The translations under genes were made by a program, and so were the position numbers. The notes below the pieces were generated by a model. It ran no database searches and had not been told where the DNA came from. It worked only from the letters and a program-made list of their open reading frames with translations. From Carex sylvatica (lineage: Eukaryota; Streptophyta; Magnoliopsida; Poales; Cyperaceae), in assembly GCA_964058845.1 (NCBI GenBank), contig CAXKVR010000242.1, forward strand, positions 59,254 through 123,253: a DNA stretch of 64,000 nucleotides, in the 5' to 3' direction. Below, piece after piece: positions 46,630 to 61,100 of this stretch; the stretch's first letter is position 1; each line of letters opens with the position of its first letter.

Positions 46630-47507
46630 AATATACAACTTCAATTCAATAGAAACGATTTTAAATTGAAATTTCAGATCAGAAAGATTTTAATACTGAG
46701 AAGAATTCATTTGATAATATTAAAAAATAATCAGAAAGTTTACTTAATTTACTGCCATTGCCAGCAGATAGGGTTTTTTATTTCAGCAAAAAAGAAAAAG
46801 AAAAATATAAAACAAAAGGGGTCCTTCTCCTCTCAACGATTTTACTCACAATTCCGCGGTGCTTCACCGAATAAATACCATCGATTTGGTCACGCGATTT
46901 TGCTCCGTTGAAATCCCATCGATTGAAATCGATTCTCGTTGCATCTCCGCTTCCGATCAACTTGTTGCCGTGAATTCCATTTCTAATTCTATTTCCTTCG
47001 TGCTTTTTCATTTTCCGCTCAGTGTAAGATTTTGCGGCGGTGGGAGAAGAAAGGATGAGAAAAAGGAGATCGAGGGAGAGAAAAAACCACAACTTTTAGC
47101 GAAGAGTTTTTACCGAAGAGACATTGTATTTAATTTTAGCTATAACATATTGTTACTGTGTGACCTTTTGTGTAGCGAGTACGATTTTAACATATTTTAG
47201 ACTTCTACACATAAAAGATATGTATTTAATCAAAGGAAACCAGATTGTTTGACTGGAGGATTCAGATTCCATCCGAATTTAGATCAATAAATCTCAGCCG
47301 TTGGAGTTTCTGGACAGCCAATTCAATTTAAGATGCATAATATAGATGAGAGATGAGAGATATGTTGACCATTATACACTAGGATTGGATTAAATATTAT
47401 CTGTCTATATTCGAATATGTATTATAATTTTTGCAGATTTAGATAATCAGATATGGATATGATTTATGTGAAAACATATACGGTTTCAATTTCAGAAGCA
47501 GATACAG
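46630..47507. other. Possible promoter/leader region of the minus-strand fragments
   Basis: 46780-47095 is less AT-rich than its surroundings and contains repeated atcgattt words (catcgatttgg, ccatcgattgaaatcgattc). Overlapping open frames on both strands show no protein signature. From 47390 the DNA has tccgaatatgtat / agatatggatatg words of a decayed transposon. Confidence 0.35.
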
Positions 47508-48846
47508 ATACATGTTAGTTTGTAATAATCTAGAAGTCAATAATACGATAATTTATCAAATAAAGTTTTGTTCATGAATTGAATGTTTAATTATATATCA
47601 TTTTGTTGCCTTGAGTATTATTGCATTTATGGATCATTTCGAATTCATGACTGAAATTGTGAAACTCCATAATATAGATGATATACATTCTTAAAAGTCA
47701 CTAACCAAGGTAATTAACAGGAACACTAATTGACCGCTATAAAGTTAGTATGTGGATTAAAAGATGATCAATTTTGCAGACCACTGACAAGAGATGTCAT
47801 TTTAATCACATAGATACGTGTTCTCGGAATATGATATTTGACAAACCCCGAATGAAACATTAAATGAAATTGTGTTCGTGTCATTAATATTTTAATTAAG
47901 TATTATTTTCACAGTATGAGATATTCATCATTCCTACTAAGAGATGTGTATGTGTGAGTGTTATCTAACGCTGTCCGTAAAAAGCAGTTAGAACGGTAGC
48001 ACTTTCGTATACATAGCTTATCTGAGGAAGTGATGGTTTACCATAAGTACAATTGTCCCTCGTATCTCTATACGAGTTACAGCATCACTGGGCCCCTTGA
48101 TAGAGTAAGATTATATGCTAGCGGTATAATTACAAGAGTAATTATATTTGATACTGCTCAAGATCAACAAAATATTAAGGTAGCAAGGATGACACACACT
48201 TACCTTGAAACTGATCTGATAGTTATGAGACAGAATAACTGACACAAGTAAATAGTTTACTAGATCATGATATTGTACAATACATCATCATCTGTGTAAT
48301 TGAATGGTCATAGTGCATATGTCAGATGACTCCTATGATTATAGAAGTTAAAACAGTTTTAATTCTATTTACCAACATAACACAAATCCTATTGGGTCAC
48401 ACCGTATAGGAGCTAATCGGAGAATCTTATTGATTAATTATAAATTAATTATGATTAATAATAAGATAGTTATAATTAATTATACGTGATATAATTAAAT
48501 TATAAATGTCATGTAAAAATGACAAAGCAAAAATAAAAGGTTAATTTATAAACGTACACGATACATTGTATAAAAGTTAACAAAATAACAATAGAGAGAA
48601 ATATAATTGTACATGACAATTATATATATTTGATTTAGATTTTAATTGTTAATTATGGATTTAAATTATGGATCGAAAACCCATTAGCAATAAAGTCCTG
48701 ATTAAAATTAAAAGCCTAAATCGATTAGATTGAATTATGGGCCAAAGTGCAAAATTTTAATTTTGCCTTCTCCTCTCCAAAATCGCCACAATAGGTGGCA
48801 TGCAAGGTGGCGAGGGCATTTTGGTAATTTCATGCATATTGAAGCC

Positions 48847-48854
48847 TATAAATA
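48847..48854 (+). promoter_or_regulatory. TATA box in the LTR-like region
   Basis: TATAAATAGAGGGG lies in less AT-rich sequence and is followed about 50 bases later by tcatgtgttatcatatcgtg and a C/T-rich leader. This is typical of an LTR promoter or a plant gene promoter; no downstream protein was recognised. Confidence 0.5.
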
Positions 48855-49370
48855 GAGGGGTGAGGTGAAAGAGAAAATTACTAATTCATGTGTTATCATA
48901 TCGTGTCATATCGACTCGGTAATCTTTCTCTCCCCGGTTGTTGTTTAGAGTTCACGAGATCGTTGAATAGTATTCTTGTGAAGCACGCGATGGATAAGAA
49001 TCACATGTTTGTGATAACCTTTACCATATAACGGATCGTGACTAATACTATTTTGACTTTCTTGGTGAATAGTGTTTTTGCAGAATTCTGCAGTTTACGG
49101 TATTTTTGGCAAAAGAAATAAACTGCTCTCTGGTTAGTCCTGGTGAATAACCAATAGAGGTATCAGACATCTGATACTCCGAGACGAGTCATTCTCAGTG
49201 TTGCTCTTCTCACTCGGTCTGCATTCCAATTAGAGTTTGGAAATAAGGTATAAATATGTTATATTAATCTATTTAATTTGTAAATAGATTAAAGCTTTAG
49301 AAATCAATTAAGGAGTAGATCTGTAAAATGATTAAAATGGGTTTTGATGCCAAAGGAATACGGAAGGTGG

Positions 49371-50904
49371 TGTTACACCAAAAGTATATAACAAAGTTTC
49401 AGTATAGTAAACTGTACCTTTTAAACCTTGGTAAACTTTTCGAATCGGATTGCAAGTGCACAATCCTATCGAGTAGTATGATAAGGTATCGATCCAAGGG
49501 ACGGTTCAAATGTAAACTAGACTTAACCTAAATTAATCGAACGACTAGAAGTGTGAAAAGTTGATTTGGTTGTTTAATATCCTAATGACAGTAATAAGAA
49601 ATAACTGGTAATTTAAATTGAGTTTTTAAAATAGTTTAAAAAGGTTTCCAGGGTTTCCGACTCATCTGCAGCTCTGTCTCTCGGCTCACACAACCCGTAT
49701 CGAAATTGGTACGGTCTGTGTCAGCTTCGGGTAAATACAGCTGTTATCTGATTTCTGTGTCGATTAACTTGTGTAGGGTAAACTGACCGTACCTGATGTT
49801 CCTAAACCTCAACTCTCATTTGTTGGCTTAATAAACTCAATAACGGAATTACAATTTTGTCCTCTCGGGGTTCTAACCTCAACTCTTGTTTATTGGTTTG
49901 AATTACTTAAGTCACTTGTTTGGTTTACTAAAGGTATCCACCATCTCTCGATGTATGAAAATTTCACCTCTCGGCTACTATTGGTTCTACCTCTCGGTTT
50001 GTGAACTTACCTCAAATACTAGTTTGGTTGAAAGATCAAATTGGACACAGTACCTTATAGATGAGGCCTCATCTAGTGGTCAAACCAAATAATAATCAAT
50101 CAATTTTAGAAAAGCAATTAAAATAATACTCAAACAAGCAAACACAAGAATCAACACATAATCAAATAACTAGCAAGTAAACAAAGTATTCGACTACATC
50201 ATAACCCTAGAAACTAAAAATCTACTCAAACATCATTATAGAAACAGTAAAACAAGAGTAAGAAAGACAATTCAAGACAAAACCCAAAAATACAAAGAAG
50301 AACGTCGAAAATCTTGCGTTTTCCTCCTCTCTACTTCGTCTCCAAGTCAGCTGCCAAGAGGTCACCTAGGGTTAGCTCCTGTATGCTAAGATACCTCTCC
50401 TGGAGCAGGGAATCCTGCTTTCATGGTCTCTGGCCGACTTTTCTTCCTTCAGACTTCTTTCCAAAATTCCAGATTTCCTGCCAGATTTCGTCTGACACGA
50501 CCCGTATCAGAATTGACACGGACCGTACAAAATTTTTGAAAATGCCTATGTCTTTTTCTCAGATTGTAGATCTTCTTGCAAGCTTTCTGAAAAGTGATCA
50601 TTCACTCAAAATGGAGCTACGAGTCAAAATCTATGACTGTTTTAAGTTTGGATGCTGAAATTTCAGCATTGTTCTGGTCGGGATGAGGCTTATACGTCCC
50701 GGAAAAGATGTTGTATGGCCCGTGTCAGAACTTCTTAAATCCATATTTCCCCTCAATTTCACCCTATTCCTGCAAAATAAGAACAAACTTGCAGCAATAC
50801 CATATTCTATAGATATTCAATGAAATACGACCGATTTAATGATTATAAACACAGATTTTGGTACAAAATATAGGTCGAAAAGTAGATACATTTGCAAGAT
50901 ATCA
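49371..50904. mobile_element. Solo LTR with 5-bp target duplication
   Basis: Begins TGTTACACCAAAAG and ends GCAAGATATCA. Exact GGTGG repeats flank it at 49366-49370 and 50905-50909. The length is 1534 bp, with no gag-pol. It contains the phrase gattgcaagtgcacaatcc, seen near the ends of several plant LTR families. The joined flanks read through smoothly (cggaaggtgg to accgccttgg). Confidence 0.75.
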
Positions 50905-51040
50905 GGTGGACCGCCTTGGAATATTTCTTGACATATCCTGTTTAATCCTTGGCTTAAATTAGAAGTAAAATTTTTGTTTTACAGTCTTTCCGCATCTTAA
51001 CCTAATCAATGGGTTTGAATTGTCAAAACCCAACAATACA

Positions 51041-52257
51041 TATACTAATAATATCTATATCCGCATTTTTTAATCAGCTTGTTTTAGAATCATATAAGAC
51101 TTGAAAGGAATATTTTTTAGTTGGTATTTATTAATAAAAAATATAGTAAATTTTTTACAAAAATTTTTCTAAAATTTGGTCCTTAAGTGCATTTTAATAT
51201 GGAGAACATGTTGAGCACTTCAGATCTATTATTTGAATTTTAAAAACAACAAAAATAAATTGGTTGTCTTTCGTGTTCTACAGGTCATTTTTCAACTTGT
51301 TATAGTTATCTTTCATCTTGTATTAGTTGTCTTTTGTGTTCTACTATTTTTTTTTTAATGTTATACTTGCATTTCATTTTCTTCTAGTTGTATTTTGTAG
51401 GGCGTAAAATACTCGCAATGTATATGGGAGGTGCAAGTAGTTAGAATGCTTCAGGGTTTAGTGCTCTCGTTCTTGAGATACCGGGAAAGCACCGAACTCA
51501 AAACATTTTCCTTTTCTTTCGTTGTTCCTTGCGGTCCACCCCCGACTGACTTACGTTTCATAATCGGTCTTTCGAGATCATTTGTTTGATTATGGGGATA
51601 TTTATCTCTCGATGAGCGCAAGTCCCGTCGTTAATTACATCAGCTTGCTCTCATAAGCCTTGTGCTAAATACCTCAAGGCATCCCGAAATTTGTGCCTAT
51701 TTTTATGTAAATTGGAAAATAGGTCTAAAGAGGGGTTCATGTATGATTTGGTCAAATTTGGTTGACATCAGTGATAGATCTAAATTATATACATATTCGG
51801 TCTGGTTTTTATCACGAAATAACACCAAATATATCATATTTTTATATAAAAAGAATAGAATACACATAGAATCAAATTACTACGTTTGTTTGATTTAATT
51901 TGCAGAAAATGAAGAAAAATACCTAGTGCAGACGCACGGATTACGATACAGTTGTACGAAGTACTTAGGACTATTTTTGGACGCGCCAATTTGAGAAAGG
52001 TATAATGAGATGTGCATCAAAATTTGTGCGGATGCACGGATTTCGATGCGGTCGCACTCTGGTCGCAGACAACTTGAAAAAATGTTTTTTTTTTATTTCT
52101 GGCACTCATGGATGCATTTCAAGGCCTCAAATTGAACCACGCCAGTTTGGAGAACTTGTATAATAAGCATTTAATAACCTCCACACATTATAGGCTCCAA
52201 ATTGGATATGTGTATATGTATGTGTATGACATGATGCATATTTATATTTTAAAACAT
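51041..52257. other. Spacer between LTRs and the satellite
   Basis: No gene recognised. Words gtgcagacgcacgg, gtgcggatgcacgg and gcggtcgcactctgg at 51925-52065 resemble the repeats in the 36.9-39.5 kb LTR, suggesting a related LTR fragment. The satellite starts at about 52258. Confidence 0.45.
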
Positions 52258-55160
52258 AGTGCCTCCATATGGCAAGATAATAGGGCATTTACAATCCAAA
52301 TATAACACTGCAATTTAAGGTGTTTGAAGCACTCTAGTAGTGTCTCTATATTTCAAGAAAATATGGCATTTACAACCCTAATACAACACTCCAATTTAAG
52401 GTGTTTGGAGCACTCTAGTTGTGTCTCCATATGACAAGATAATTTACAACTCAAATACAACACTCAAATTGAAGGTGTTTAGAGCAATATAGTAGTGTCT
52501 CCAGATAGCAAGATAATAGGACATTTGCAACCCAAATACAACACTCTAATTGAATGTGTTTGGAGAACTCTAGTAGTGTCTCCAAATGGCAAGGTAACAT
52601 GGCATTTACAAGCCTAATACAACACTCCAACTGAAGGTGTTTGGAGCACTCTAATAGTGTCTATATGGCAAAATAATAGGGCATTTACAACAGAATACAA
52701 CACTTCAACTGAAGGTGTTCGGAGCACTTTAGTAGTGCCTCCAGATTGCAAGATAATAGGGCATTTACAACCGTAATACAACATTCCAATTGAAGGTGAT
52801 TGGAGCACTCTAGTAGTGTCTCTAGATGGCAAGATAATATGGCATTTACAACCCTAATACAACACTCCAATTGAAGTTGTTTGGAGCACTCTTGTAGTGT
52901 ATCTATATGGCAAGATAATAGGGCATTTACAACCATAATACAACACTCCAATTGTAGGTATTTGTAGAACTTTAGTAGTGTCTCTATATAGAAAGATAAT
53001 GCATTTACAACTCTAATACAACACTACAATTGAAGGTGCTTGGAGCACTCTAGTAGTGTCTCCATATGGCAAGATAATAGGGTATTTACAACCTTAATGC
53101 AACACTCCAATTGAAGGTGATTGGAGCACTCTAGTAGTGTCTCCGGATGGCAACATAACAGGGCATTTACAACCCTAATACAACACTCCAATTGAAGGTT
53201 TTCGGAGCACTCTTGTAGTGAATATATATGGCAAGATAATAGAGAATTTTAAATCTTAATACAACACTCCAATTGAAGGTGTTTGAACTACACTAGTAGT
53301 GTCTCTAGATGGCAAGATAAGATGGCATTTACCATCCAAATGCAACACTCCAATTAAAGGTGTATGGAGAACTCTAGTAGTGTCTCTATATGGATAGATA
53401 ATATGGCATTTACAACCCTAATACAACATTCCAATTGAACGTGTTTGGAGCACTCTTGTAGTGTCTCTATATGGCAAGATAATTGGCATTTACAACCCTA
53501 ATACAACACTCCTATTGAAGGTATTTGGAGTACAATAGTATTGTCTCTATATGGCAAGATAATAGGGCATACAACCCTAATACAACACTCCAATTAAAGG
53601 TGCTTTGAGCACTATAGTAATATCTCTCTATCGAAAGGTAATAGGACATTTACAACCCAAATACAACACTATAAATTAATGTGTTTGAAGCACCTTAGTA
53701 GTGTCTCTAGATAGCAAGATAAAATGACATTTACAACTCTAATACAACACTCCAATTGAAGGTGTTTGAGTAGTGTCTATATATGGCAAAATATTAGGGC
53801 ATTTACAACCCTAATACAACTCCAATTGAAGGTGTTTCGAGCACTCTTGTAGTGTCTATATATGATAAGATAATATGACATTTACAAACCTAATACAATA
53901 TTCCAATTGAATGTGCTTGGAGCACTCTAGTAGTGTCTCCAGACAGCAAGATAATATGACATTTACCATCCAAATGCAACACTCCAATTAAAGGTGTTTG
54001 GAGCACTCTAGTAGTGTCTCTATATAGAATAATAATATGACATTTACAACTCTAATACAAGACTTCAATTGAAGGTGTTTGAAGCACTTTTATAGTGTCC
54101 CTATATTGCAAGATAATGGGCTTTTCAACCCTAATTCAACACTCCAATTGAAAGTTTTTCTAGCACTCTAGTAGTGTCTCTATATGGCAAGATAATAGAG
54201 CATTTATAACCCTAATACAACACTCCGATTGAAGGTGTTTGGAGCACTCTAGTAGTGTCTCTATATGGCAAGATAATGGGGCATTTAGAACCCTAATACA
54301 ACAATCAAATTGAAGGTGTTTGGAGCACTCTAGTAGTGTCTCCAGATGGCAAGATAATAAAGCATTTACCATCCAAATGCAACACACCAATTAAAGGTCT
54401 TTGGAGCTCTAGTAATGTCTCCATATGGAATGATAACAGGGCATTTACAACCCTAATACATCACACTAATTGATGGTCTTTGGAGCACTCTAGTAGTGTC
54501 TCCAGATGGCAACATAATAGTGCATTTACAACCCTAATACAACACTCTGATTGAAGGTGTTTGGAGCACTCTAGTAGTGTCTCTATATGAGAAGATAATA
54601 TGATATTTACAACCATAACACAACACTCCAATTGAAGGTGTTTGGAGCACTCATGTAGTGTATCTATATGGCGAAAAAATAGGACATTTAAAACCCTAAT
54701 ACAATACTCCAATTGAAGGCGTTTGGAGCCCTCTAGTAGTGTCTCCATATGGGAAGATAATAGGCATTTACAACCTAATACAGCACTCTAATTGAAGGTA
54801 TTTAGAGGTGTCTACAATTGTCAAGATAATATTACATTTACCATCCAAATTCAACACTCCAATTAAAGGTGTTTGGAGCACTTTATTAGTTTCTCTATAT
54901 GGAAAGATAATAAGGCATTTACAATCCTAATACAACACTCCAATTGAACGTGTTTGGAGCACACTTGTAGTGTATATTGCAAGATAATTGACATTTACAA
55001 CCCTAATAAAATAATCCAATTGAAGGTGTTTGGAGAACTCGAGTAGTGTCTCTATATGGCAAGATAATATAGCATTTATAACCCAAATACAACACACCAA
55101 TTGAAGGTGTTTGGGGCACAATAGTAATGTCTCTATATGAAAAGATAATATGGCATTTAC
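52258..55160. repeat. Satellite of about 81-bp monomers, divergent part
   Basis: About 36 head-to-tail monomers. The consensus on the plus strand is gcatttacaaccctaataca, acactccaattgaaggtgtt, tggagcactctagtagtgtc, tctatatggcaagataatag g. Neighbours differ at many sites and some carry short deletions. Two classes alternate irregularly: one with acaaccctaatacaac and caattgaagg, one with accatccaaatgcaac and caattaaagg. This outer part lacks the 2651-bp long-range period, consistent with an older edge of the array. Confidence 0.95.
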
Positions 55161-58100
55161 AATCCAAATACAACACTATAATTGGATGTTTTTGGAGCAC
55201 TCTAGTAGTGTATGTAGATCAAAAGATAATAGGGCATTTAAAACTCTAATACAACACTCCAATTGAAGGTGTTTGAGTAGTGTCTCTCTATATGGCAAAA
55301 TAGTAGGGCATTTACAACCCTAATACAGCAGGTCAATTGAAGGTTTTTAGAGCATTCTTATAGTGTCTCTATTTGATAAGATAATAGATCATTTACAACC
55401 CTAATACAACAGTCCAATTAAAGGTGTTCGGAGCACTTTAGTAGTGTCTCCATATTGCAAGATAATAGAGTCTTTACAATCCTAATACAACACTCCAATT
55501 GTAGGTTTTCAGGGCACTCTTAGAGTGAATATATATAGCAAGATAATAGAGAATTTAAAACCTTAATACAATGCTCCAATTAATGGTGTTTGGACCAAAC
55601 TAGTAGTGTCTCTAAATGGCAAGATAATATGGCATTTACCATCCAAATGCAACACTCCAATTAAAGGTGTTTGGAGAACTATAGTGGTGTCTCTATATGG
55701 AAAGATAATATGGCATTTACAACCCTAATACAACACTCCAATTGAACTTGTTTGGAGCACTTTTGTGGTGTCTCAAGATTGCAAGGTAATAGGGCATTTA
55801 CAACCCTAATGCAACACTCCAATTAAATGTGATTGGAGCACCCTAGTAGTGTCTTCATATGGCAAGATAATATGGCATTTACAACTCTAATACAACACTT
55901 CAATTGATGGTATTTGGAGCACTCTTGTAGTGTATCTATATGGCGAGATAATAGGGCATTTCAAACCCTAATAAAACACTCCAATTGAAGGAATTTGGAG
56001 CACTATAGTAGTGTCTCTATATAGCAAGATAATAGGCATTTACAACCCTAATACAACACTCGAATTGAAGGTGTTTAGAGCACTCTAGTAGTGTCTACAA
56101 ATGTCAAGATAATATGACATTTACCATCCAAATGTAACACTCCAATTAAAGGTGTTTGGAGCGCTCTAATAGTGTCTCTATATGGAAAGATAATAGGTCA
56201 TTTACAACCCTAATACAACACTCCAATTGAACATGTTGGGAGCACTCATGTAGTGTCTCTAAATTGCAATATAATTGGCATTTACAATCGTAATACAATA
56301 CTCCAATTAAAGATGTTTGGAGAACTCGAGTAGTGTCTCAATATGGCAAGATAATAGGGCATTTATAACCCTAATACAACACTCCAATTGAAGGTGTTTG
56401 GAGCACTCTCGTAGAATCTCTATATGACAAGATAATAGGCATTTACAACCCTAATACAACACTCCAATTGAAAGTATTTAGAGCACTCTAGTAGTGTCTA
56501 CAAATGTCAAGATAATATGGCATTTACCATCAAAATGCAACGGTCAAATTAAAGGTGTTTGGAGCACTCTAGTAGTATCTCTATATGGAAATATAATAGG
56601 GCATTTAAAACCCTAATATAACACTCCAATTGAATGTGTTTGGAGCACTCTTGTAGTGCCTCTGTACTGCAAGATAATTGGTATTTACAATCCTAACACA
56701 ACACTCCAATTGAAGGTGTTTAGAGCACTCTAGTAGTGTCTACAAATGTCAAGATAATATGGCATTTACCATCCAACTGCAACGGTCCAATTAAAGGTGT
56801 TTAGAGCACTCTTGTAGTGTCTCTATATGGAAAGATAATAAAGCATTTACAACCCTAATACAACACTCAAATTGAACGTATTTGGAGCACACTAGTAGTG
56901 TCTCTATATAGAAAAATAATATGGCATGTACAACCGTAATACAATACTCCAATTGATGGTGTTTGAGTAATGTCTCTATATGGAAATATAGTAGGGCATT
57001 TACAACCCTAATAAAAAAAGTCCAATTTAAGGTGTTTGGAGAACTCTTGTAGAGTCTCTATTTGATAAGATAATAGGACATTTACAACCCTAATACAAGA
57101 CTCCAATTGAAGGTGTTCGGAACACTTTAGTAGTATCTCCAGATTGCAAGATAATAGGGTATTTACAACCCTAATGCACCACTCTAATTGAAGGTGATTG
57201 GAGCGCTCTAGTAGTGTCTCTGGATGGCAAGATAACAGGTCATTTACAACCCTAATACAAGACTCCAATTGAAGGTATTAGGAGCATTCTTGTAGTGAAT
57301 ATATATGGAAAGATAATAGGGAATTTAAAACCTTAATACAACACTCCAATTGAAAGTGTTTGGACCACACTAGTAGTGCCTCTAGATGGCAAGATGATAT
57401 GACAATTACCATACAAATGCAACACTCTAATTAAAGGTGTTTGGATAACTCTAGTAGCGTCTCTATATGAAAAGATAATATGGCATTTATAACTCTAATA
57501 CAACACTCCAATTGAATGTGTTTGGAGCACTCTTGTAGTGTCTCTATATGGCAAGAGAGTTGGCATTTACAACCCTAATACAACACTCCTATTGAAGCTG
57601 TTTGGAGAACTCTAGTAGTGGCTCTATATAGCAAGATAATATGGTATTAACAACCCTAATACAACACTTTAATTGAAGGTGTTTGGAGCACTCCAGAAGT
57701 GTCTCCATATGACAATATATCTAGGCATTTACAACCGTAATACAATACTCCAATTGAAGGTGTTTGGAGCACTCTAGTAGTGTCTCTATATGGAAAGGTA
57801 ATAGGGCATTTACAATCCAAATACAACACTATAATTGGATGTTTTTGGAGCACTCTAGTAGTGTCTGTAGATCAAAAGATAATAGGGCATTTAAAACTCT
57901 AATACAACACTCCAATTGAAGGTGTTTGAGTAGTGTCTCTATATGGAAAAATAGTAGGGCATTTACAACCCTAATACAGCAGTTCAATTGAAGGTTTTTA
58001 GAGCATTCTTATAGTGTCTCTATTTGATAAGATAATAGATCATTTACAACCCTAATACAACAGTCCAATTAAAGGTGTTCGGAGCACTTTAGTAGTGTCT

Positions 58101-61100
58101 CCATATTGCAAGATAATAGGGTCTTTACAATCCTAATACAACACTCCAATTGTAGGTTTTCAGGGCACTCTTAGAGTGAATATATATAGCAAGATAATAG
58201 AGAATTTAAAACCTTAATACAATGCTCCAATTAATGGTGTTTGGACCAAACTAGTAGTGTCTCTAAATGGCAAGATAATATGGCATTTACCATCCAAATG
58301 CAACACTCCAATTAAAGGTGTTTGGAGAACTATAGTGGTGTCTCTATATGGAAAGATAATATGGCATTTACAACCCTAATACAACACTCCAATTGAACTT
58401 GTTTGGAGCACTTTTGTGGTGTCTCAAGATTGCAAGGTAATAGGGCATTTACAACCCTAATGCAACACTCCAATTAAATGTGATTGGAGCACCCTAGTAG
58501 TGTCTTCATATGGCAAGATAATATGGCATTTACAACTCTAATACAACACTTCAATTGATGGTATTTGGAGCACTCTTGTAGTGTATCTATATGGCGAGAT
58601 AATAGGGCATTTCAAACCCTAATAAAACACTCCAATTGAAGGAATTTGGAGCACTATAGTAGTGTCTCTATATAGCAAGATAATAGGCATTTACAACCCT
58701 AATACAACACTCGAATTGAAGGTGTTTAGAGCACTCTAGTAGTGTCTACAAATGTCAAGATAATATGACATTTACCATCCAAATGCAACACTCCAATTAA
58801 AGGTGTTTGGAGCGCTCTAATAGTGTCTCTATATGGAAAGATAATAGGTCATTTACAACCCTAATACAACACTCCAATTGAACATGTTGGGAGCACTCAT
58901 GTAGTGTCTCTAAATTGTAATATAATTGGCATTTACAATCGTAATACAATACTCCAATTAAAGATGTTTGGAGAACTCGAGTAGTGTCTCTATATGGCAA
59001 GATAATAGGGCATTTATAACCCTAATACAACACTCCAATTGAAGGTGTTTGGAGCACTCTCGTAGAATCTCTATATGACAAGATAATAGGCATTTACAAC
59101 CCTAATACAACACTCCAATTGAAAGTATTTAGAGCACTCTAGTAGTGTCTACAAATGTCAAGATAATATGGCATTTACCATCAAAATGCAACGGTCAAAT
59201 TAAAGGTGTTTGGAGCACTCTAGTAGTATCTCTATATGGAAATATAATAGGGCATTTAAAACCCTAATATAACACTCCAATTGAATGTGTTTGGAGCACT
59301 CTTGTAGTGCCTCTGTACTGCAAGATAATTGGTATTTACAATCCTAACACAACACTCCAATTGAAGGTGTTTAGAGCACTCTAGTAGTGTCTACAAATGT
59401 CAAGATAATATGGCATTTACCATCCAACTGCAACGGTCCAATTAAAGGTGTTTAGAGCACTCTTGTAGTGTCTCTATATGGAAAGATAATAAAGCATTTA
59501 CAACCCTAATACAACACTCAAATTGAACGTATTTGGAGCACACTAGTAGTGTCTCTATATAGAAAAATAATATGGCATGTACAACCGTAATACAATACTC
59601 CAATTGATGGTGTTTGAGTAATGTCTCTATATGGAAATATAGTAGGGCATTTACAACCCTAATAAAAAAAGTCCAATTTAAGGTGTTTGGAGAACTCTTG
59701 TAGAGTCTCTATTTGATAAGATAATAGGACATTTACAACCCTAATACAAGACTCCAATTGAAGGTGTTCGGAACACTTTAGTAGTATCTCCAGATTGCAA
59801 GATAATAGGGTATTTACAACCCTAATGCACCACTCTAATTGAAGGTGATTGGAGCGCTCTAGTAGTGTCTCTGGATGGCAAGATAACAGGTCATTTACAA
59901 CCCTAATACAAGACTCCAATTGAAGGTATTAGGAGCATTCTTGTAGTGAATATATATGGAAAGATAATAGGGAATTTAAAACCTTAATACAACACTCCAA
60001 TTGAAAGTGTTTGGACCACACTAGTAGTGCCTCTAGATGGCAAGATGATATGACAATTACCATACAAATGCAACACTCTAATTAAAGGTGTTTGGATAAC
60101 TCTAGTAGCGTCTCTATATGAAAAGATAATATGGCATTTATAACTCTAATACAACACTCCAATTGAATGTGTTTGGAGCACTCTTGTAGTGTCTCTATAT
60201 GGCAAGAGAGTTGGCATTTACAACCCTAATACAACACTCCTATTGAAGCTGTTTGGAGAACTCTAGTAGTGGCTCTATATAGCAAGATAATATGGTATTA
60301 ACAACCCTAATACAACACTTTAATTGAAGGTGTTTGGAGCACTCCAGAAGTGTCTCCATATGACAATATATCTAGGCATTTACAACCGTAATACAATACT
60401 CCAATTGAAGGTGTTTGGAGCACTCTAGTAGTGTCTCTATATGGAAAGGTAATAGGGCATTTACAATCCAAATACAACACTATAATTGGATGTTTTTGGA
60501 GCACTCTAGTAGTGTCTGTAGATCAAAAGATAATAGGGCATTTAAAACTCTAATACAACACTCCAATTGAAGGTGTTTGAGTAGTGTCTCTATATGGAAA
60601 AATAGTAGGGCATTTACAACCCTAATACAGCAGTTCAATTGAAGGTTTTTAGAGCATTCTTATAGTGTCTCTATTTGATAAGATAATAGATCATTTACAA
60701 CCCTAATACAACAGTCCAATTAAAGGTGTTCGGAGCACTTTAGTAGTGTCTCCATATTGCAAGATAATAGGGTCTTTACAATCCTAATACAACACTCCAA
60801 TTGTAGGTTTTCAGGGCACTCTTAGAGTGAATATATATAGCAAGATAATAGAGAATTTAAAACCTTAATACAATGCTCCAATTAATGGTGTTTGGACCAA
60901 ACTAGTAGTGTCTCTAAATGGCAAGATAATATGGCATTTACCATCCAAATGCAACACTCCAATTAAAGGTGTTTGGAGAACTATAGTGGTGTCTCTATAT
61001 GGAAAGATAATATGGCATTTACAACCCTAATACAACACTCCAATTGAACTTGTTTGGAGCACTTTTGTGGTGTCTCAAGATTGCAAGGTAATAGGGCATT

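Larger units (their letters stand above)
47513..51035. mobile_element. Possible outer solo LTR, split by a younger LTR
   Basis: Starts TGTTAGTTTG and ends AAACCCAACA, flanked by ATACA at 47508-47512 and 51036-51040. Joining the flanks restores a run of agatacagatacatatac words, supporting an insertion. Without the nested 49371-50904 element and its duplicated GGTGG it is about 1.98 kb. A strong TATA box lies inside at 48847. ATACA is an easy chance match in AT-rich DNA, so the limits are tentative. Confidence 0.45.

Noticed and set aside
46778..47200. Overlapping 104- and 113-codon frames on opposite strands
   Set aside because: They overlap each other and show no recognisable domain; more likely leader or promoter-like DNA.
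50314..50658. 114-codon frame in the solo LTR
   Set aside because: Lies wholly within an LTR bounded by GGTGG duplications and has no gag or pol motif.
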